Positions 1-6,976 are shown, counted from the first letter of the stretch. The stretch: 10,212 bases of DNA from an uncultured Carnobacterium sp. (GCA_937923125.1 CALALK010000290.1:1-10212), one strand, 5' to 3'. Program-made: numbers and translations. The notes: generated by a model not told the origin, from the sequence alone.

Positions 1-193
1 CAGCCCCATCATGAAGCGCAGCTTTTGCGCGGCTCCATTTTTGTTCGATAGCAGGTTCGCCTCGTTGTACCCAGTTTCCACTCATCACCACAACCATTAC
101 ATCAGCATCTGTTTGTTTTCGTGCTTGTTCTAAAAGATAGGCATGGCCTTGATGAAATGGATTAAATTCTGCGATTACTCCACATACCTTCAT
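1..193 (-). CDS. tmcAL: tRNA(Met) cytidine acetate ligase, N-terminal part (cut by window edge)
   Basis: Only the first 64 codons are inside the window; the remainder (family members are about 380-400 residues) lies beyond base 1. The translation begins [17 protein letters not shown] and continues with [15 protein letters not shown]. This is the nucleotidyltransferase-like start of the YlbM/TmcAL family, with the HxGH nucleotide-binding motif at residues 14-17 and the SGN(W/F)VQRGEP block at 38-47. Known family members use acetate and ATP to make N4-acetylcytidine at the wobble position of elongator tRNA-Met. The ATG at 193-191 is preceded by GAGG (201-204) with a 7-base spacer. That Shine-Dalgarno overlaps the TGA stop of the methyltransferase gene, and the two genes are 9 bases apart, so this is the distal gene of the operon. 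The family call is firm; nothing can be said about whether the gene is intact downstream. Confidence 0.9.
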   Translation of the reverse strand, partial: MKVCGVIAEFNPFHQGHAYLLEQARKQTDADVMVVVMSGNWVQRGEPAIEQKWSRAKAALHDGA

Positions 194-202
194 ACACGAA
201 CC

Positions 203-943
203 TCATTTCACCGCTTGGAAGAACCATCGCGGACTCGTTTCTTGAACTTCGCTTTGCCCGAAGTTAGCCTTCACTTTGATATCGGTAAAACCAACCATTT
301 CCAGTGCCGATTCGTACATTTCAATTGGGAAAGTTTGTTCCTCATGCACTTCTTGGAAATGCTCGTACAGGTTGCCGTCTTCTTGTTTAATATACATATC
401 AATGACATGTTCGACACTGCCTGGCTCATCTAATTCATAGCTTTGCCATAGAAATGCAAAATCGTCTTCTACGAAATGATATTGATATCCTGGAAAGACT
501 TCTTGCATTTGATAGAGTGAATGCACATCGAAGAGGAAAATTCCACCCTCTTCTAAATGGTCGTACACCGCTTCAAAAACCGAAACGACATCTTCAAAGT
601 CCGTTAAATAGCAAAGAGAATCTGAAAAGAGTGTCACTGCGTCAGTGGTTGGTACATCTTCCAACACGCGCATATCCGCTTGAAGCCACTCGATACTTCT
701 CCCTTGTGCTTTCTTCTCGGCAATCTCTAACATATTCTTAGATAAATCAACGCCAATTACTTCGTATCCTTTATCGTCAAGTCGCATGGATACTTCACCA
801 GTCCCACAAGCAAGTTCCATCACTTTACGAACAGGTCTTTTGGCACTATGCGAAAAAGAACGAACTGCATAGTCCGTCCATTCTTCGTAGAGTTCTTGAT
901 CCATCACTTGGTCATATACATGAGCAAATTTTTGATAGTTCAT
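203..943 (-). CDS. yqeM: Class I SAM-dependent methyltransferase, YqeM-like
   Basis: This 246-residue protein has a Rossmann methyltransferase fold. Motif I (VMELACGTG, residues 41-49) binds S-adenosylmethionine. The acidic end of strand 2 is in GVDLS (64-68), QADM at 88-91 matches the adenine-contacting loop, and LFSDSLCYL at about 105-113 is the post-motif strand typical of this subfamily. No membrane segment or signal peptide is visible. The substrate of YqeM is not established; its fixed position between rsfS and tmcAL in Lactobacillales, and after rsfS in Bacillus, suggests a role connected to translation, but that is inference. The start ATG shares its A with the TAA stop of rsfS (TAATG), which implies translational coupling. 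The stop codon is overlapped by the Shine-Dalgarno of tmcAL. Automatic annotations often call such proteins DNA methyltransferases; no target-recognition domain is visible to support that. Confidence 0.9.
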   Translation of the reverse strand: MNYQKFAHVYDQVMDQELYEEWTDYAVRSFSHSAKRPVRKVMELACGTGEVSMRLDDKGYEVIGVDLSKNMLEIAEKKAQGRSIEWLQADMRVLEDVPTTDAVTLFSDSLCYLTDFEDVVSVFEAVYDHLEEGGIFLFDVHSLYQMQEVFPGYQYHFVEDDFAFLWQSYELDEPGSVEHVIDMYIKQEDGNLYEHFQEVHEEQTFPIEMYESALEMVGFTDIKVKANFGQSEVQETSPRWFFQAVK

Positions 944-1299
944 TAGTTTTCACTCACAATATTCACGATTGGTGCATCGCTCCATAATTTTTCTAAATTA
1001 TAGAATTCGCGATCCGCATAATAGAATACATGGACAATCACATCGTTTAAGTCCATTAAAATCCATTTGCCACCATCTTTACCTTCGATACTTCTTACTT
1101 CGAAGCCTTCTTTTTCAACCGCTTCTTCAACCGCATCGACAATCGCTTGTACTTGCTTTTCGTTTTTACCGTGTGTAATCACAAAGTACTCTGCAACTGG
1201 TGTAAGGCTTGCTACATCTAGTGCAACTACTTCTTGTGCTAACTTGTCTTCACAAGCATCTAAAACAACTTGTAATAATTTTTTACTTGTATGTTCCAT
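943..1299 (-). CDS. rsfS: Ribosomal silencing factor RsfS
   Basis: A 118-residue protein of the Iojap/RsfS (DUF143) family, full length for the family. Family landmarks are present: LDV (27-29), YFVI (38-41), IEG (71-73), GKWIL (77-81), DVIVHVF (86-92) and FYNLEKLW (99-106). Known RsfS binds uL14 on the 50S subunit and blocks joining to 30S, lowering translation in starvation or stationary phase. The ATG at 1299-1297 follows the TAG stop of yqeK after one base, and its Shine-Dalgarno (AAAGGAG) lies inside the last codons of yqeK. The last base of the gene is shared with the start of the yqeM-like gene. Neighbouring yqeH and yhbY are also ribosome-associated, which fits the operon. Confidence 0.95.
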   Translation of the reverse strand: MEHTSKKLLQVVLDACEDKLAQEVVALDVASLTPVAEYFVITHGKNEKQVQAIVDAVEEAVEKEGFEVRSIEGKDGGKWILMDLNDVIVHVFYYADREFYNLEKLWSDAPIVNIVSEN

Positions 1300-1300
1300 T

Positions 1301-1906
1301 CTATTCTCCTTTTCTTTGTTTCAAATAATGATTATAAACTTCTATTGTTTTTGGAAAAATAGAGACTTCTTTTTCCAATAAAAATTCCAATGTATGCTTC
1401 AATAAATAAAAGACCGCATCATCGATATTTTTCGCTGCAATCTCACGAGCAGTATCCACACCTGGATAATCTCTTCCGTCTTCAATTGCATCTGCCACAA
1501 AGAGACACTTCGAAAGAAGACTCATTTGAAGTCCTCCAATCGTATGCTCACGAATGGCATCTAACAACGCTTCGTCTTTGACTCCGCATAGATTTGAAAT
1601 CAAATAGGCTCCAATTGGTCCATGTAGAATTTCAGAACCTTCATGGTGATACATTTCAGGAAGTCCGATTTCTTTGGCAAGTGCTTGCTGCTCTTCCACT
1701 GGGATTTCTTTGGCATAATCATGCGCTAACCCCACAAAGGAAGCCGCCTTTTCATCGAGTGCATACAGCTTTGCTAATTCTAATATTTTTCGTTCGACAC
1801 GTAGGCAGTGTTGATATCTCTTGTCACTCATATTTGATTGGACATGCGACAATAACTCTTCCCTAGTCATCGTTGTATAAGGTTCAAAGCTTCTCACTTC
1901 GCTCAT
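1301..1906 (-). CDS. yqeK: YqeK, HD-domain symmetrical Ap4A hydrolase
   Basis: A 201-residue HD-superfamily hydrolase. Metal-ligand candidates are visible in order: H33 (HCLRV), the H62-D63 pair in GLAHD, H95 in LHGPIGA, H121 in IREHTIG and D139 in LFVADAIEDGRDYPG, the last being the YqeK family signature. Characterised YqeK enzymes split diadenosine tetraphosphate into two ADP, clearing a dinucleotide that accumulates in stress. The ATG at 1906-1904 overlaps the TGA of nadD by four bases (ATGA). A second in-frame ATG at codon 13 is possible but lacks the overlap. The first about 12 residues are not conserved by eye. The gene sits in the usual nadD-yqeK-rsfS order; nadD may also make dinucleotides, so the adjacency is functionally sensible. 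Confidence 0.93.
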   Translation of the reverse strand: MSEVRSFEPYTTMTREELLSHVQSNMSDKRYQHCLRVERKILELAKLYALDEKAASFVGLAHDYAKEIPVEEQQALAKEIGLPEMYHHEGSEILHGPIGAYLISNLCGVKDEALLDAIREHTIGGLQMSLLSKCLFVADAIEDGRDYPGVDTAREIAAKNIDDAVFYLLKHTLEFLLEKEVSIFPKTIEVYNHYLKQRKGE

Positions 1907-2541
1907 TCTAAATACAGCCCCTTTTCCGCAATATAAGCTTCTACTAATTCCGGAACTAAATATTTAATGCTTTGTTGAAACAGAACATTTTTTCGAATTT
2001 GAGTCGAACTAATATCCATCTTCGGTGCGGTAATCCATAACACTGGATATGGCGTTTCTTTTTCGTATCCTGGACGTTCAACGCCGACAAATTGAACCTC
2101 ATGAACCAATTCATCCACACGGTGCCATGTTGGTAAGTAATCCACCATGTCTCCACCAATGATAAAGTAATATTCCGTATTCGGATTCTGTTTCTTTAAC
2201 AGTTGAATCGTATCATACGTATAACTCTTCTCCTGACGTTCGAGTTCAATCGTCTCGATATCAAAATAAATATTATCTTGAATCGCCAGACGTGTCATCT
2301 CTACACGGATATTCGCATCAATCGTCTTTTTCTCATCCACATGTGGCGGAATATGACTTGGTAAAAAGTAAACCTTGTCTAAGCCTAATTGCACACGCGC
2401 TTGTTCAGCCATAATTAAATGCGCAATATGGGGCGGATTAAAACTACCACCGATAAGCCCTACACGTTCTTGTGGTAAGTCTTCACCGAATTTTTCGGTT
2501 TTGTTTAATGTCTTAGAAAAAATATTGAGTTCAGCAACCAT
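1903..2541 (-). CDS. nadD: Nicotinate-nucleotide adenylyltransferase NadD
   Basis: A 212-residue enzyme that transfers AMP from ATP to nicotinate mononucleotide, giving deamido-NAD, the penultimate step of NAD synthesis; cytosolic. The nucleotidyltransferase core starts at about residue 27: GSFNPPHIAH (32-41) carries the two active-site histidines H38 and H41, SYTYDT is at 106-111, GGDMVDYLPTWH at 129-140, and the ISSTQIR motif at 177-183 binds the ATP phosphates. The canonical HxGH is HxAH here, a form I recall from streptococcal and enterococcal NadD. About 26 residues precede the core, longer than Bacillus or E. coli NadD; N-terminal extensions are common in Lactobacillales. The ATG at 2541-2539 lies three bases after the yhbY stop with AGAGG upstream, so the extension appears to be translated. 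Confidence 0.95.
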   Translation of the reverse strand: MVAELNIFSKTLNKTEKFGEDLPQERVGLIGGSFNPPHIAHLIMAEQARVQLGLDKVYFLPSHIPPHVDEKKTIDANIRVEMTRLAIQDNIYFDIETIELERQEKSYTYDTIQLLKKQNPNTEYYFIIGGDMVDYLPTWHRVDELVHEVQFVGVERPGYEKETPYPVLWITAPKMDISSTQIRKNVLFQQSIKYLVPELVEAYIAEKGLYLE

Positions 2542-2544
2542 CGT

Positions 2545-2871
2545 CTATCGACCTCTTTTTTTGAATTCTGCAAATCGTACTGAAATATCTCTATGTTTTG
2601 GATTTCTGGCTTCTTTATATAACACAATCGTATGCCCAATCACTTGAATGATTGTACTACCCGTTGCTTCAGCAATCGTTTCGGCAGCTTCTTGGGGCTC
2701 CTCTAATGTATTTTGCAATAAAGTTACTTTAATCAATTCGCGTTTTTCAACAGCGTTTTGAATTTGATGAATCATCTCTTCGCTGAGTCCGCCTTTCCCA
2801 ATTTGGAAGATTGGCTTCAACGAGTGTGCTTCTTTTTTGAAGAACTGTCTTTCTTTCCCTTTTAATTCCAT
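2545..2871 (-). CDS. yhbY: Ribosome assembly RNA-binding protein YhbY
   Basis: A small (108-residue) CRS1-YhbY (CRM) domain protein, the whole chain being the domain. The RNA-binding GxxG loop is GKGG at residues 25-28 within IFQIGKGGLS. The basic helix KRELIKV (43-49) and the last strand GHTIVLYK (79-86) also match the family. Known homologues associate with pre-50S particles and help ribosome assembly. A longer reading (first ATG at 2919, sixteen extra residues) is open but would overlap the end of yqeH. The ATG at 2871-2869 was chosen because AAAGGAG sits eight bases... more exactly at 2879-2885, seven bases upstream, and because MELKGKERQ is the normal family start. The gap to the yqeH stop is 16 bases and the gap to the nadD start is three. 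Confidence 0.95.
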   Translation of the reverse strand: MELKGKERQFFKKEAHSLKPIFQIGKGGLSEEMIHQIQNAVEKRELIKVTLLQNTLEEPQEAAETIAEATGSTIIQVIGHTIVLYKEARNPKHRDISVRFAEFKKRGR

Positions 2872-2878
2872 GAAAGCT

Positions 2879-2885
2879 CTCCTTT
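2879..2885 (-). promoter_or_regulatory. Shine-Dalgarno of yhbY
   Basis: AAAGGAG on the minus strand, in the 16-base gap just after the yqeH stop and seven bases before the ATG at 2871. It decides the shorter yhbY start over the one at 2919, which would begin inside yqeH. Confidence 0.85.
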
Positions 2886-2887
2886 CT

Positions 2888-3997
2888 TTAAATAATCGAT
2901 TGACGTTGAATGACATCAACTTCTTTTGGACTCCATACCGATACCGTACCTGGTTTTTGAATCGTTACCCAACCAAGTCCTGCAATCACTAAGTCCGTTT
3001 TTTCTTTAATGGTAAATGTCTTCTTCACTAATTTTGGATACAACTTCATATTGTCTCCTGTTGGTGGCGTTAGAAGTGTTCCTGCATGTTTTGCATAAAA
3101 CTCCGTCGCCTTCTCCAACTTCGTGCGATGCAAGTCGATTGTTTGCGGTGTATAGAAGGTAAATGAATTACGTTCTCCTTGTTCGTAATCGACACGAATC
3201 AAACCACCGATAAAAATCGTTTGCTCGCTATTTAATTGGAATGTCTTTGGTTGTAACTCTTTTTGCGGTAAGACTTTTTTCATTTCTTTTTCCGCTAAGT
3301 AGTGCGTAATTTGGTGACGGTGAATAATCCCTGGTGTATCCACTAATGAAGAATGTTCATCAAATGGAATATCAATTTGGCCAAGAGTCGTTCCCGGATA
3401 TTGAGAAGTTGTAATCACTTCGCCTGTTTCACCAATACTTTGAATCAACTTATTAATGAGCGTTGATTTTCCTACATTCGTTACACCTACGACATATGCA
3501 TCTTTGCCTTTACGGTACTCGTTAATCTTCTCAAGTAACTCGTCAATTTGAATCCGTTTATGACCGCTCACAAGTAGCGTATCGACTGGTTTAATACCGT
3601 ACTCTTTTGCATGACGTTCAATCCAAGCTTTAAGACGATTACGGTTCACGGATTTTGGATATAAATCCACTTTATTGGCTACGAATAAAATCGGGTTATC
3701 GCCTACAAAACGTTTTAAGCCAGAAATCATGCTTCCGTATAAATCGAATAAATCAACGACAAAAACAACAAGCGCATCTTCATCGGCGATACTACTTAAC
3801 ATCTTTAAGAAATCATCGTCTGTTAGAGATGCTGGTTGTAACTCATTATAATTACGGAGTCTAAAGCAACGTTGGCAATAAAGAGGGCCTTCACTTTCTA
3901 GCATTTTATTTAATGCACTTTGCGGTGTGTACCCCGTTCCTTTTGGATCTTCCGTTTGGATTATTGCTCCACATCCAATACATACATGCTGTTCCAT
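2888..3997 (-). CDS. yqeH: Ribosome biogenesis GTPase YqeH
   Basis: A 369-residue circularly permuted GTPase. With the start used here, an N-terminal zinc finger has C6-x2-C9 and C41-x2-C44. The GTPase motifs follow in permuted order: G4 NKVD (108-111), G5-like SGHK (144-147), G1/P-loop GVTNVGKST (171-179), and G3 DTPG (220-223). A C-terminal domain follows with the family's alternating strands. Known YqeH is needed for 30S subunit assembly in Bacillus. The longer reading from the ATG at 4015 (MGGGVI...) is rejected, because those codons are themselves the Shine-Dalgarno of this gene. The stop of yqeG is two bases before the ATG. In Bacillus subtilis aroE lies between yqeH and yhbY; here the two are adjacent, as in streptococci. 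Confidence 0.96.
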   Translation of the reverse strand: MEQHVCIGCGAIIQTEDPKGTGYTPQSALNKMLESEGPLYCQRCFRLRNYNELQPASLTDDDFLKMLSSIADEDALVVFVVDLFDLYGSMISGLKRFVGDNPILFVANKVDLYPKSVNRNRLKAWIERHAKEYGIKPVDTLLVSGHKRIQIDELLEKINEYRKGKDAYVVGVTNVGKSTLINKLIQSIGETGEVITTSQYPGTTLGQIDIPFDEHSSLVDTPGIIHRHQITHYLAEKEMKKVLPQKELQPKTFQLNSEQTIFIGGLIRVDYEQGERNSFTFYTPQTIDLHRTKLEKATEFYAKHAGTLLTPPTGDNMKLYPKLVKKTFTIKEKTDLVIAGLGWVTIQKPGTVSVWSPKEVDVIQRQSII

Positions 3998-3999
3998 GA

Positions 4000-4518
4000 T
4001 TACTCCTCCTCCCATTTCTTATGATAGGACGCCCCTTGTGTGACTACAAAGATTCCTTTTTCAAAGAAACGATTAATTCTTGTTTTCCATGCATCGCTTT
4101 CTTTTCTAGGTTTTACGATAATGGTTCTAACTCCAAATGTATTTGCGCCTAGAATATCTGTTAATAGTTGGTCACCCACCATGACTGTCTTTGATTTATC
4201 AAAATCCAGTAATTGTTGTGCCGCTTTGAACCCCTTGTGCAGTGGCTTTAAACCGGGATACACGTATGGAACGTCCAACTGAGTTGATGCATCTTTGATA
4301 CGATGTTCATTATTATTCGATACAAGGATTATTTTAATTCCTGCTTCTTTCAACGAATTCACCCAAGAAAGTAAAGTTTCATCGATTTCTTTTTCGTCCC
4401 ACCCAATGAGTGTATTATCTAAATCGGTTAAGACCACTTCAATTCCATTCTCTTGTAAGAAAGGAACGGTAATCTCTTGAAAGGTCTTTTTAAACCACGT
4501 TGGTTTGAATAGTGCCAT
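4000..4518 (-). CDS. yqeG: YqeG family HAD-IIIA phosphatase
   Basis: A 172-residue HAD-superfamily phosphatase. Motif I is DLDNT (32-36, nucleophile D32, acid/base D34), motif II SNN (67-69), a lysine around 91-95 (KPLHK) fits motif III, and motif IV is GDQLLTDILGAN (115-126). The family is related to the mitochondrial Gep4 phosphatidylglycerophosphate phosphatase. A role in the last step of phosphatidylglycerol synthesis has been proposed for bacterial YqeG relatives; that assignment comes from family knowledge, not from this sequence. No membrane segment is evident, but the N-terminus (WFKKTFQEITVPFL) is amphipathic and could contact membrane. The ATG at 4518 has AGAAGGAG upstream. The gap to the thrB stop is ten bases, and yqeH starts two bases after its own stop. 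Confidence 0.92.
   Translation of the reverse strand: MALFKPTWFKKTFQEITVPFLQENGIEVVLTDLDNTLIGWDEKEIDETLLSWVNSLKEAGIKIILVSNNNEHRIKDASTQLDVPYVYPGLKPLHKGFKAAQQLLDFDKSKTVMVGDQLLTDILGANTFGVRTIIVKPRKESDAWKTRINRFFEKGIFVVTQGASYHKKWEEE
4003..4012 (-). promoter_or_regulatory. Shine-Dalgarno of yqeH, inside the yqeG 3' end
   Basis: GGAGGAGGAG on the minus strand, ending five bases before the ATG at 3997. It encodes the last Glu codons of yqeG in frame, so the two genes must be translated in a linked way. It also argues against the upstream ATG at 4015 as a start. Confidence 0.85.
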
Positions 4519-4528
4519 AGTTCTCCTT

Positions 4529-5425
4529 CTAGTTCACGCGAACTCCTTGCGCATCAATTTCAAGCACACGAATCGTGCTTCCTTTAAGTGTTGTTTCTAA
4601 ATAGTGTTCTAAGGTTTCTACAAATCGGTCTACATTTTCTTTATAAACAAACGTCATTACTGTAGGACCTGCTCCACTTAGGTAAGTCCCACAAGTATCA
4701 AGGCCTTCCTGCTTTGTAATCGTACGAACTTCTTCCATCCAAGGGACCAGTGTTGAACGGTACGTTTCATGGAATAAGTCTTTTTCAACAATCGAAGAGA
4801 TAACTTTCCAATCTTCCGTCATTAATCCAGCTACCAACACATTACTACGGCTACTTGCTTCTACTGCCTCACCGTATTCTAGTGAACTTGGTAAAACGCC
4901 ACGACTCTTCTTCGTTGATAATTGAACGTTTGGAATCACTGCTACCATTGCTATCGGTGCTTCCACATTCTTATGTACGGTTAAGACTTCCTGTGTGCGG
5001 TGGTCATAAGTGGCTACAACGACGCCCCCTAAGATTGCTGGTGCGACATTGTCAGGATGCCCCTCGAAAAGAGTTGCCCATTTTACTTTTTCATGATTAG
5101 TTAACTGTAAGTTCCCTAATACATTCGCTAATTCGATTCCCGCAACAATGGCGCTCGAACTACTGCCTAGTCCTCTTGTTAAAGGAATCTCACTTTCACA
5201 CACAAGTTTGTGTGGTGTTAATGTTGGGCACACTTTTAAAGCTGTTTCGATTATTAAATTTTCTTCATTTGTCGGAATCTCTTCTCCAAACGGATGGGTA
5301 ATCACCCATTCGCTAGATGCTTCTCCTACATGAAGTGTTAAATATAAATTCACTGCAATTCCAAGCGAATCGAATCCTAATCCGATATTTGCTGAAGTTG
5401 CTGGAACTTTAATTGTAAATGCCAT
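4529..5425 (-). CDS. thrB: Homoserine kinase
   Basis: A 298-residue GHMP-family kinase that phosphorylates homoserine at the hydroxyl to O-phosphohomoserine, the precursor of threonine. The N-terminal VPATSANIGLGFDSLG (8-23) is the substrate-side signature. The ATP-binding glycine/serine-rich loop PLTRGLGSSSSA is at 81-92, GHPDNVAPA at 122-130, and the third GHMP motif LSGAGPT at 249-255. Length is normal (about 290-310). The ATG overlaps the hom stop as TAATG, and its Shine-Dalgarno GGAGGAAG lies in the last codons of hom, so the pair is translationally coupled. No threonine synthase gene follows; thrC must be elsewhere, as in streptococci. Downstream yqeG starts ten bases after the stop, which suggests the transcript continues. 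Confidence 0.97.
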   Translation of the reverse strand: MAFTIKVPATSANIGLGFDSLGIAVNLYLTLHVGEASSEWVITHPFGEEIPTNEENLIIETALKVCPTLTPHKLVCESEIPLTRGLGSSSSAIVAGIELANVLGNLQLTNHEKVKWATLFEGHPDNVAPAILGGVVVATYDHRTQEVLTVHKNVEAPIAMVAVIPNVQLSTKKSRGVLPSSLEYGEAVEASSRSNVLVAGLMTEDWKVISSIVEKDLFHETYRSTLVPWMEEVRTITKQEGLDTCGTYLSGAGPTVMTFVYKENVDRFVETLEHYLETTLKGSTIRVLEIDAQGVRVN

Positions 5426-6633
5426 TATGCTTCCTCCAAGATTGGATAAATAGCGACTTCATTTAGATGAGCAAAAGCTTCTTTCACTTTAGCTAACTCA
5501 CTAGCTGTTAAAGCTGTATAGCGAACTCCGAACTCTCCTTGGTTGTTAGATACAACTTCTCCGCCTAGTGGTGCAACTTCCAAGTTTCCTTTTCCATAAA
5601 CGAAATAAGAACTTGTCGCAGCCTCTGGACTAAATTCCACTAATGGACTTTCTACACGACCAAATGTTTCAACTGCACTGCCGTTACCTTTGCGGCGAAG
5701 TACTTCAACAACGTCTGCTAAGACACTTGTTGCTGTCGGAAGGGAGCCTGCTCCTTTTCCGTAAAATAGAACTTCATCCACTGCATTTCCTTTTACTGAA
5801 ATCGCATTGTTTTCATAATGCACTTGCGCTAATAAATGAGTTGCTGGTACAAAAGTAGGTGCTACTTCGAGAGAAACTTTTTCGCCATCGCTAAGTGCTT
5901 TAGCGAGCAATTTAATCGCAAACCCATTCTCAGAAGCCATCTTCATATGTGAAGTAGTAACTTTAGAAATTCCTGTTTTAGCTACTTCATCAAAAGTCAC
6001 GTTCACACCAAAAGCTAAACGCGTTAAAATCATTAATTTATAAGCTGCGTCATGCCCTTCCACGTCGCTTGTTGGATCAGCTTCAGCAAATCCTTTTTCT
6101 TGAGCAATCTTTAATGCTGCTTCATAGCTAAGCCCTTCTTTTTCCATAGAGCTTAAAATGAAGTTTGTTGTTCCGTTGACGATACCAACAATCGATTCCA
6201 CATCATTCGTTTCAAAGTGTTGCACCATCGGACGAAGTACTGGAATTCCCCCACCGACACTTGCTTCATAGTACAAGTAGACCTCTTCAAGTTTAGCGAG
6301 TGTAGTTAATTCAACTCCATGAACTGCAATCAGATTTTTATTGGCAGTGACAACAGATTTTTTTGCAAGTAAACAAGCTCTCACATATTCATAAGCTGTT
6401 GTAATGCCACCCATCACTTCAACCACTAATTCAATTTCAGGGTCGCTAACGATATCGTTAATATTGTTTGTAAATACAACATCTGATTGTTCCATCAATT
6501 CTGGTTCTCTCACTAACGCTGTCTTAATTTCAATTTTTTCTGGAAGAACACGCTCTAATTTTGATGCATTTTTCTTTAAAATATTGTATACACCACTACC
6601 GACTGTCCCAAATCCTAATAACGCAATTTTCAT
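5425..6633 (-). CDS. hom: Homoserine dehydrogenase with short ACT-like tail
   Basis: A 402-residue NAD(P)-dependent enzyme reducing aspartate semialdehyde to homoserine, the branch point to threonine and methionine. The Rossmann motif GFGTVGSGV is at 7-15, TANKNLIA (96-103) carries the conserved K99, GGGIPVL is at 127-133, GIVNGTTNFIL at 150-160, and the family signature with D185 and K189 (EADPTSDVEGHDAAYK, 174-189) contains the catalytic acid/lysine pair. Family members with a complete ACT domain run to about 430 residues. Here the tail after about residue 338 is only some 65 residues: one strand (SYFVYG) is followed directly by what resembles the second half of an ACT domain. The usual PGVLA helix is not seen. 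The ATG at 6633 follows GAGGAT with an 8-base spacer. A hairpin lies 29 bases upstream. Confidence 0.96.
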   Translation of the reverse strand: MKIALLGFGTVGSGVYNILKKNASKLERVLPEKIEIKTALVREPELMEQSDVVFTNNINDIVSDPEIELVVEVMGGITTAYEYVRACLLAKKSVVTANKNLIAVHGVELTTLAKLEEVYLYYEASVGGGIPVLRPMVQHFETNDVESIVGIVNGTTNFILSSMEKEGLSYEAALKIAQEKGFAEADPTSDVEGHDAAYKLMILTRLAFGVNVTFDEVAKTGISKVTTSHMKMASENGFAIKLLAKALSDGEKVSLEVAPTFVPATHLLAQVHYENNAISVKGNAVDEVLFYGKGAGSLPTATSVLADVVEVLRRKGNGSAVETFGRVESPLVEFSPEAATSSYFVYGKGNLEVAPLGGEVVSNNQGEFGVRYTALTASELAKVKEAFAHLNEVAIYPILEEA

Positions 6634-6661
6634 TTATTTCAATCCTCATCTAATATATTGA

Positions 6662-6696
6662 AAAGCCACAGCACAGACACTCTGCGCCGTGGCTTT
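6662..6696 (-). terminator. Long hairpin after ykuJ: terminator or hom leader attenuator
   Basis: On the minus strand AAAGCCAC pairs with GTGGCTTT. The inner 19 bases continue the stem with eight more pairs, two of them G-U, leaving a three-base loop, so the stem is about 16 bp. It is followed by TTTTCAATATATT, a weak U-rich tail. The stem starts 17 bases after the ykuJ stop, so it most simply ends ykuJ transcripts. On the plus strand the sequence after the stem (ACTCACAG) has no T tract. Only 28 bases separate the hairpin from the hom ATG. Confidence 0.7.
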
Positions 6697-6712
6697 ACTC
6701 ACAGTTATTATT

Positions 6713-6943
6713 TTAATCTTGTAACATTTCAAAAATTTCAATTGTCACTAAATCAATATCATCAAATTGGAATGTTTGATTTGTTTCTACATCTACTAAT
6801 TCAAAACTACTTGTTTCTTGATTAAAAGTAACGATAGCTTTTTCAACGCCATCTTTTTCGAAGCGACGCACCTCGATATCTGAATCTTGTGCCGCCATTG
6901 TTTGTAAACGTTGGACAATTGCCACCAATTGTGAAGGTTTCAT
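6713..6943 (-). CDS. ykuJ: YkuJ family protein (DUF1797)
   Basis: A 76-residue cytosolic protein with no signal or membrane segment. The C-terminal block FDDIDLVTIEIFEML (60-74) closely matches the end of Bacillus subtilis YkuJ as I recall it, and the length matches the family (about 75-80). The function of the family is unknown to me. The N-terminus (LVAIVQRLQTM, 6-16) also fits. The ATG at 6943-6941 is preceded by AAAGGGG about nine bases away. It has its own promoter candidate (extended -10 at 6977-6985) and is followed by the hairpin at 6662-6696, so it may be a single-gene unit; read-through into hom is possible because the two genes are only 79 bases apart on the same strand. Confidence 0.85.
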   Translation of the reverse strand: MKPSQLVAIVQRLQTMAAQDSDIEVRRFEKDGVEKAIVTFNQETSSFELVDVETNQTFQFDDIDLVTIEIFEMLQD

Positions 6944-6976
6944 ATAATTACTACCCCTTTCAAACTTTCTTTCATT

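Noticed and set aside
143..1866. Plus-strand open frames opposite the methyltransferase, rsfS and yqeK genes
   Set aside because: Each lies wholly or mostly opposite a well-recognised minus-strand gene, has no family resemblance and no convincing ribosome binding site. The same holds for the plus-strand frames further along the window.
1956..2159. 67-codon minus-strand frame inside nadD
   Set aside because: It is an alternative frame of nadD with no recognisable product; nadD motifs continue intact through the region.
2872..2919. Sixteen-residue N-terminal extension of yhbY
   Set aside because: It overlaps the end of yqeH, lacks a suitable ribosome binding site, and does not resemble the family's N-terminus.
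3998..4015. Upstream ATG for yqeH (start at 4015)
   Set aside because: The extra codons are the GGAGGAGGAG Shine-Dalgarno itself; the family begins just before the first zinc-finger cysteine pair.
6634..6712. T-box or threonine riboswitch before hom
   Set aside because: The gap is only 79 bases, with no T-box consensus, specifier stem or run of threonine codons; only one simple hairpin is visible.
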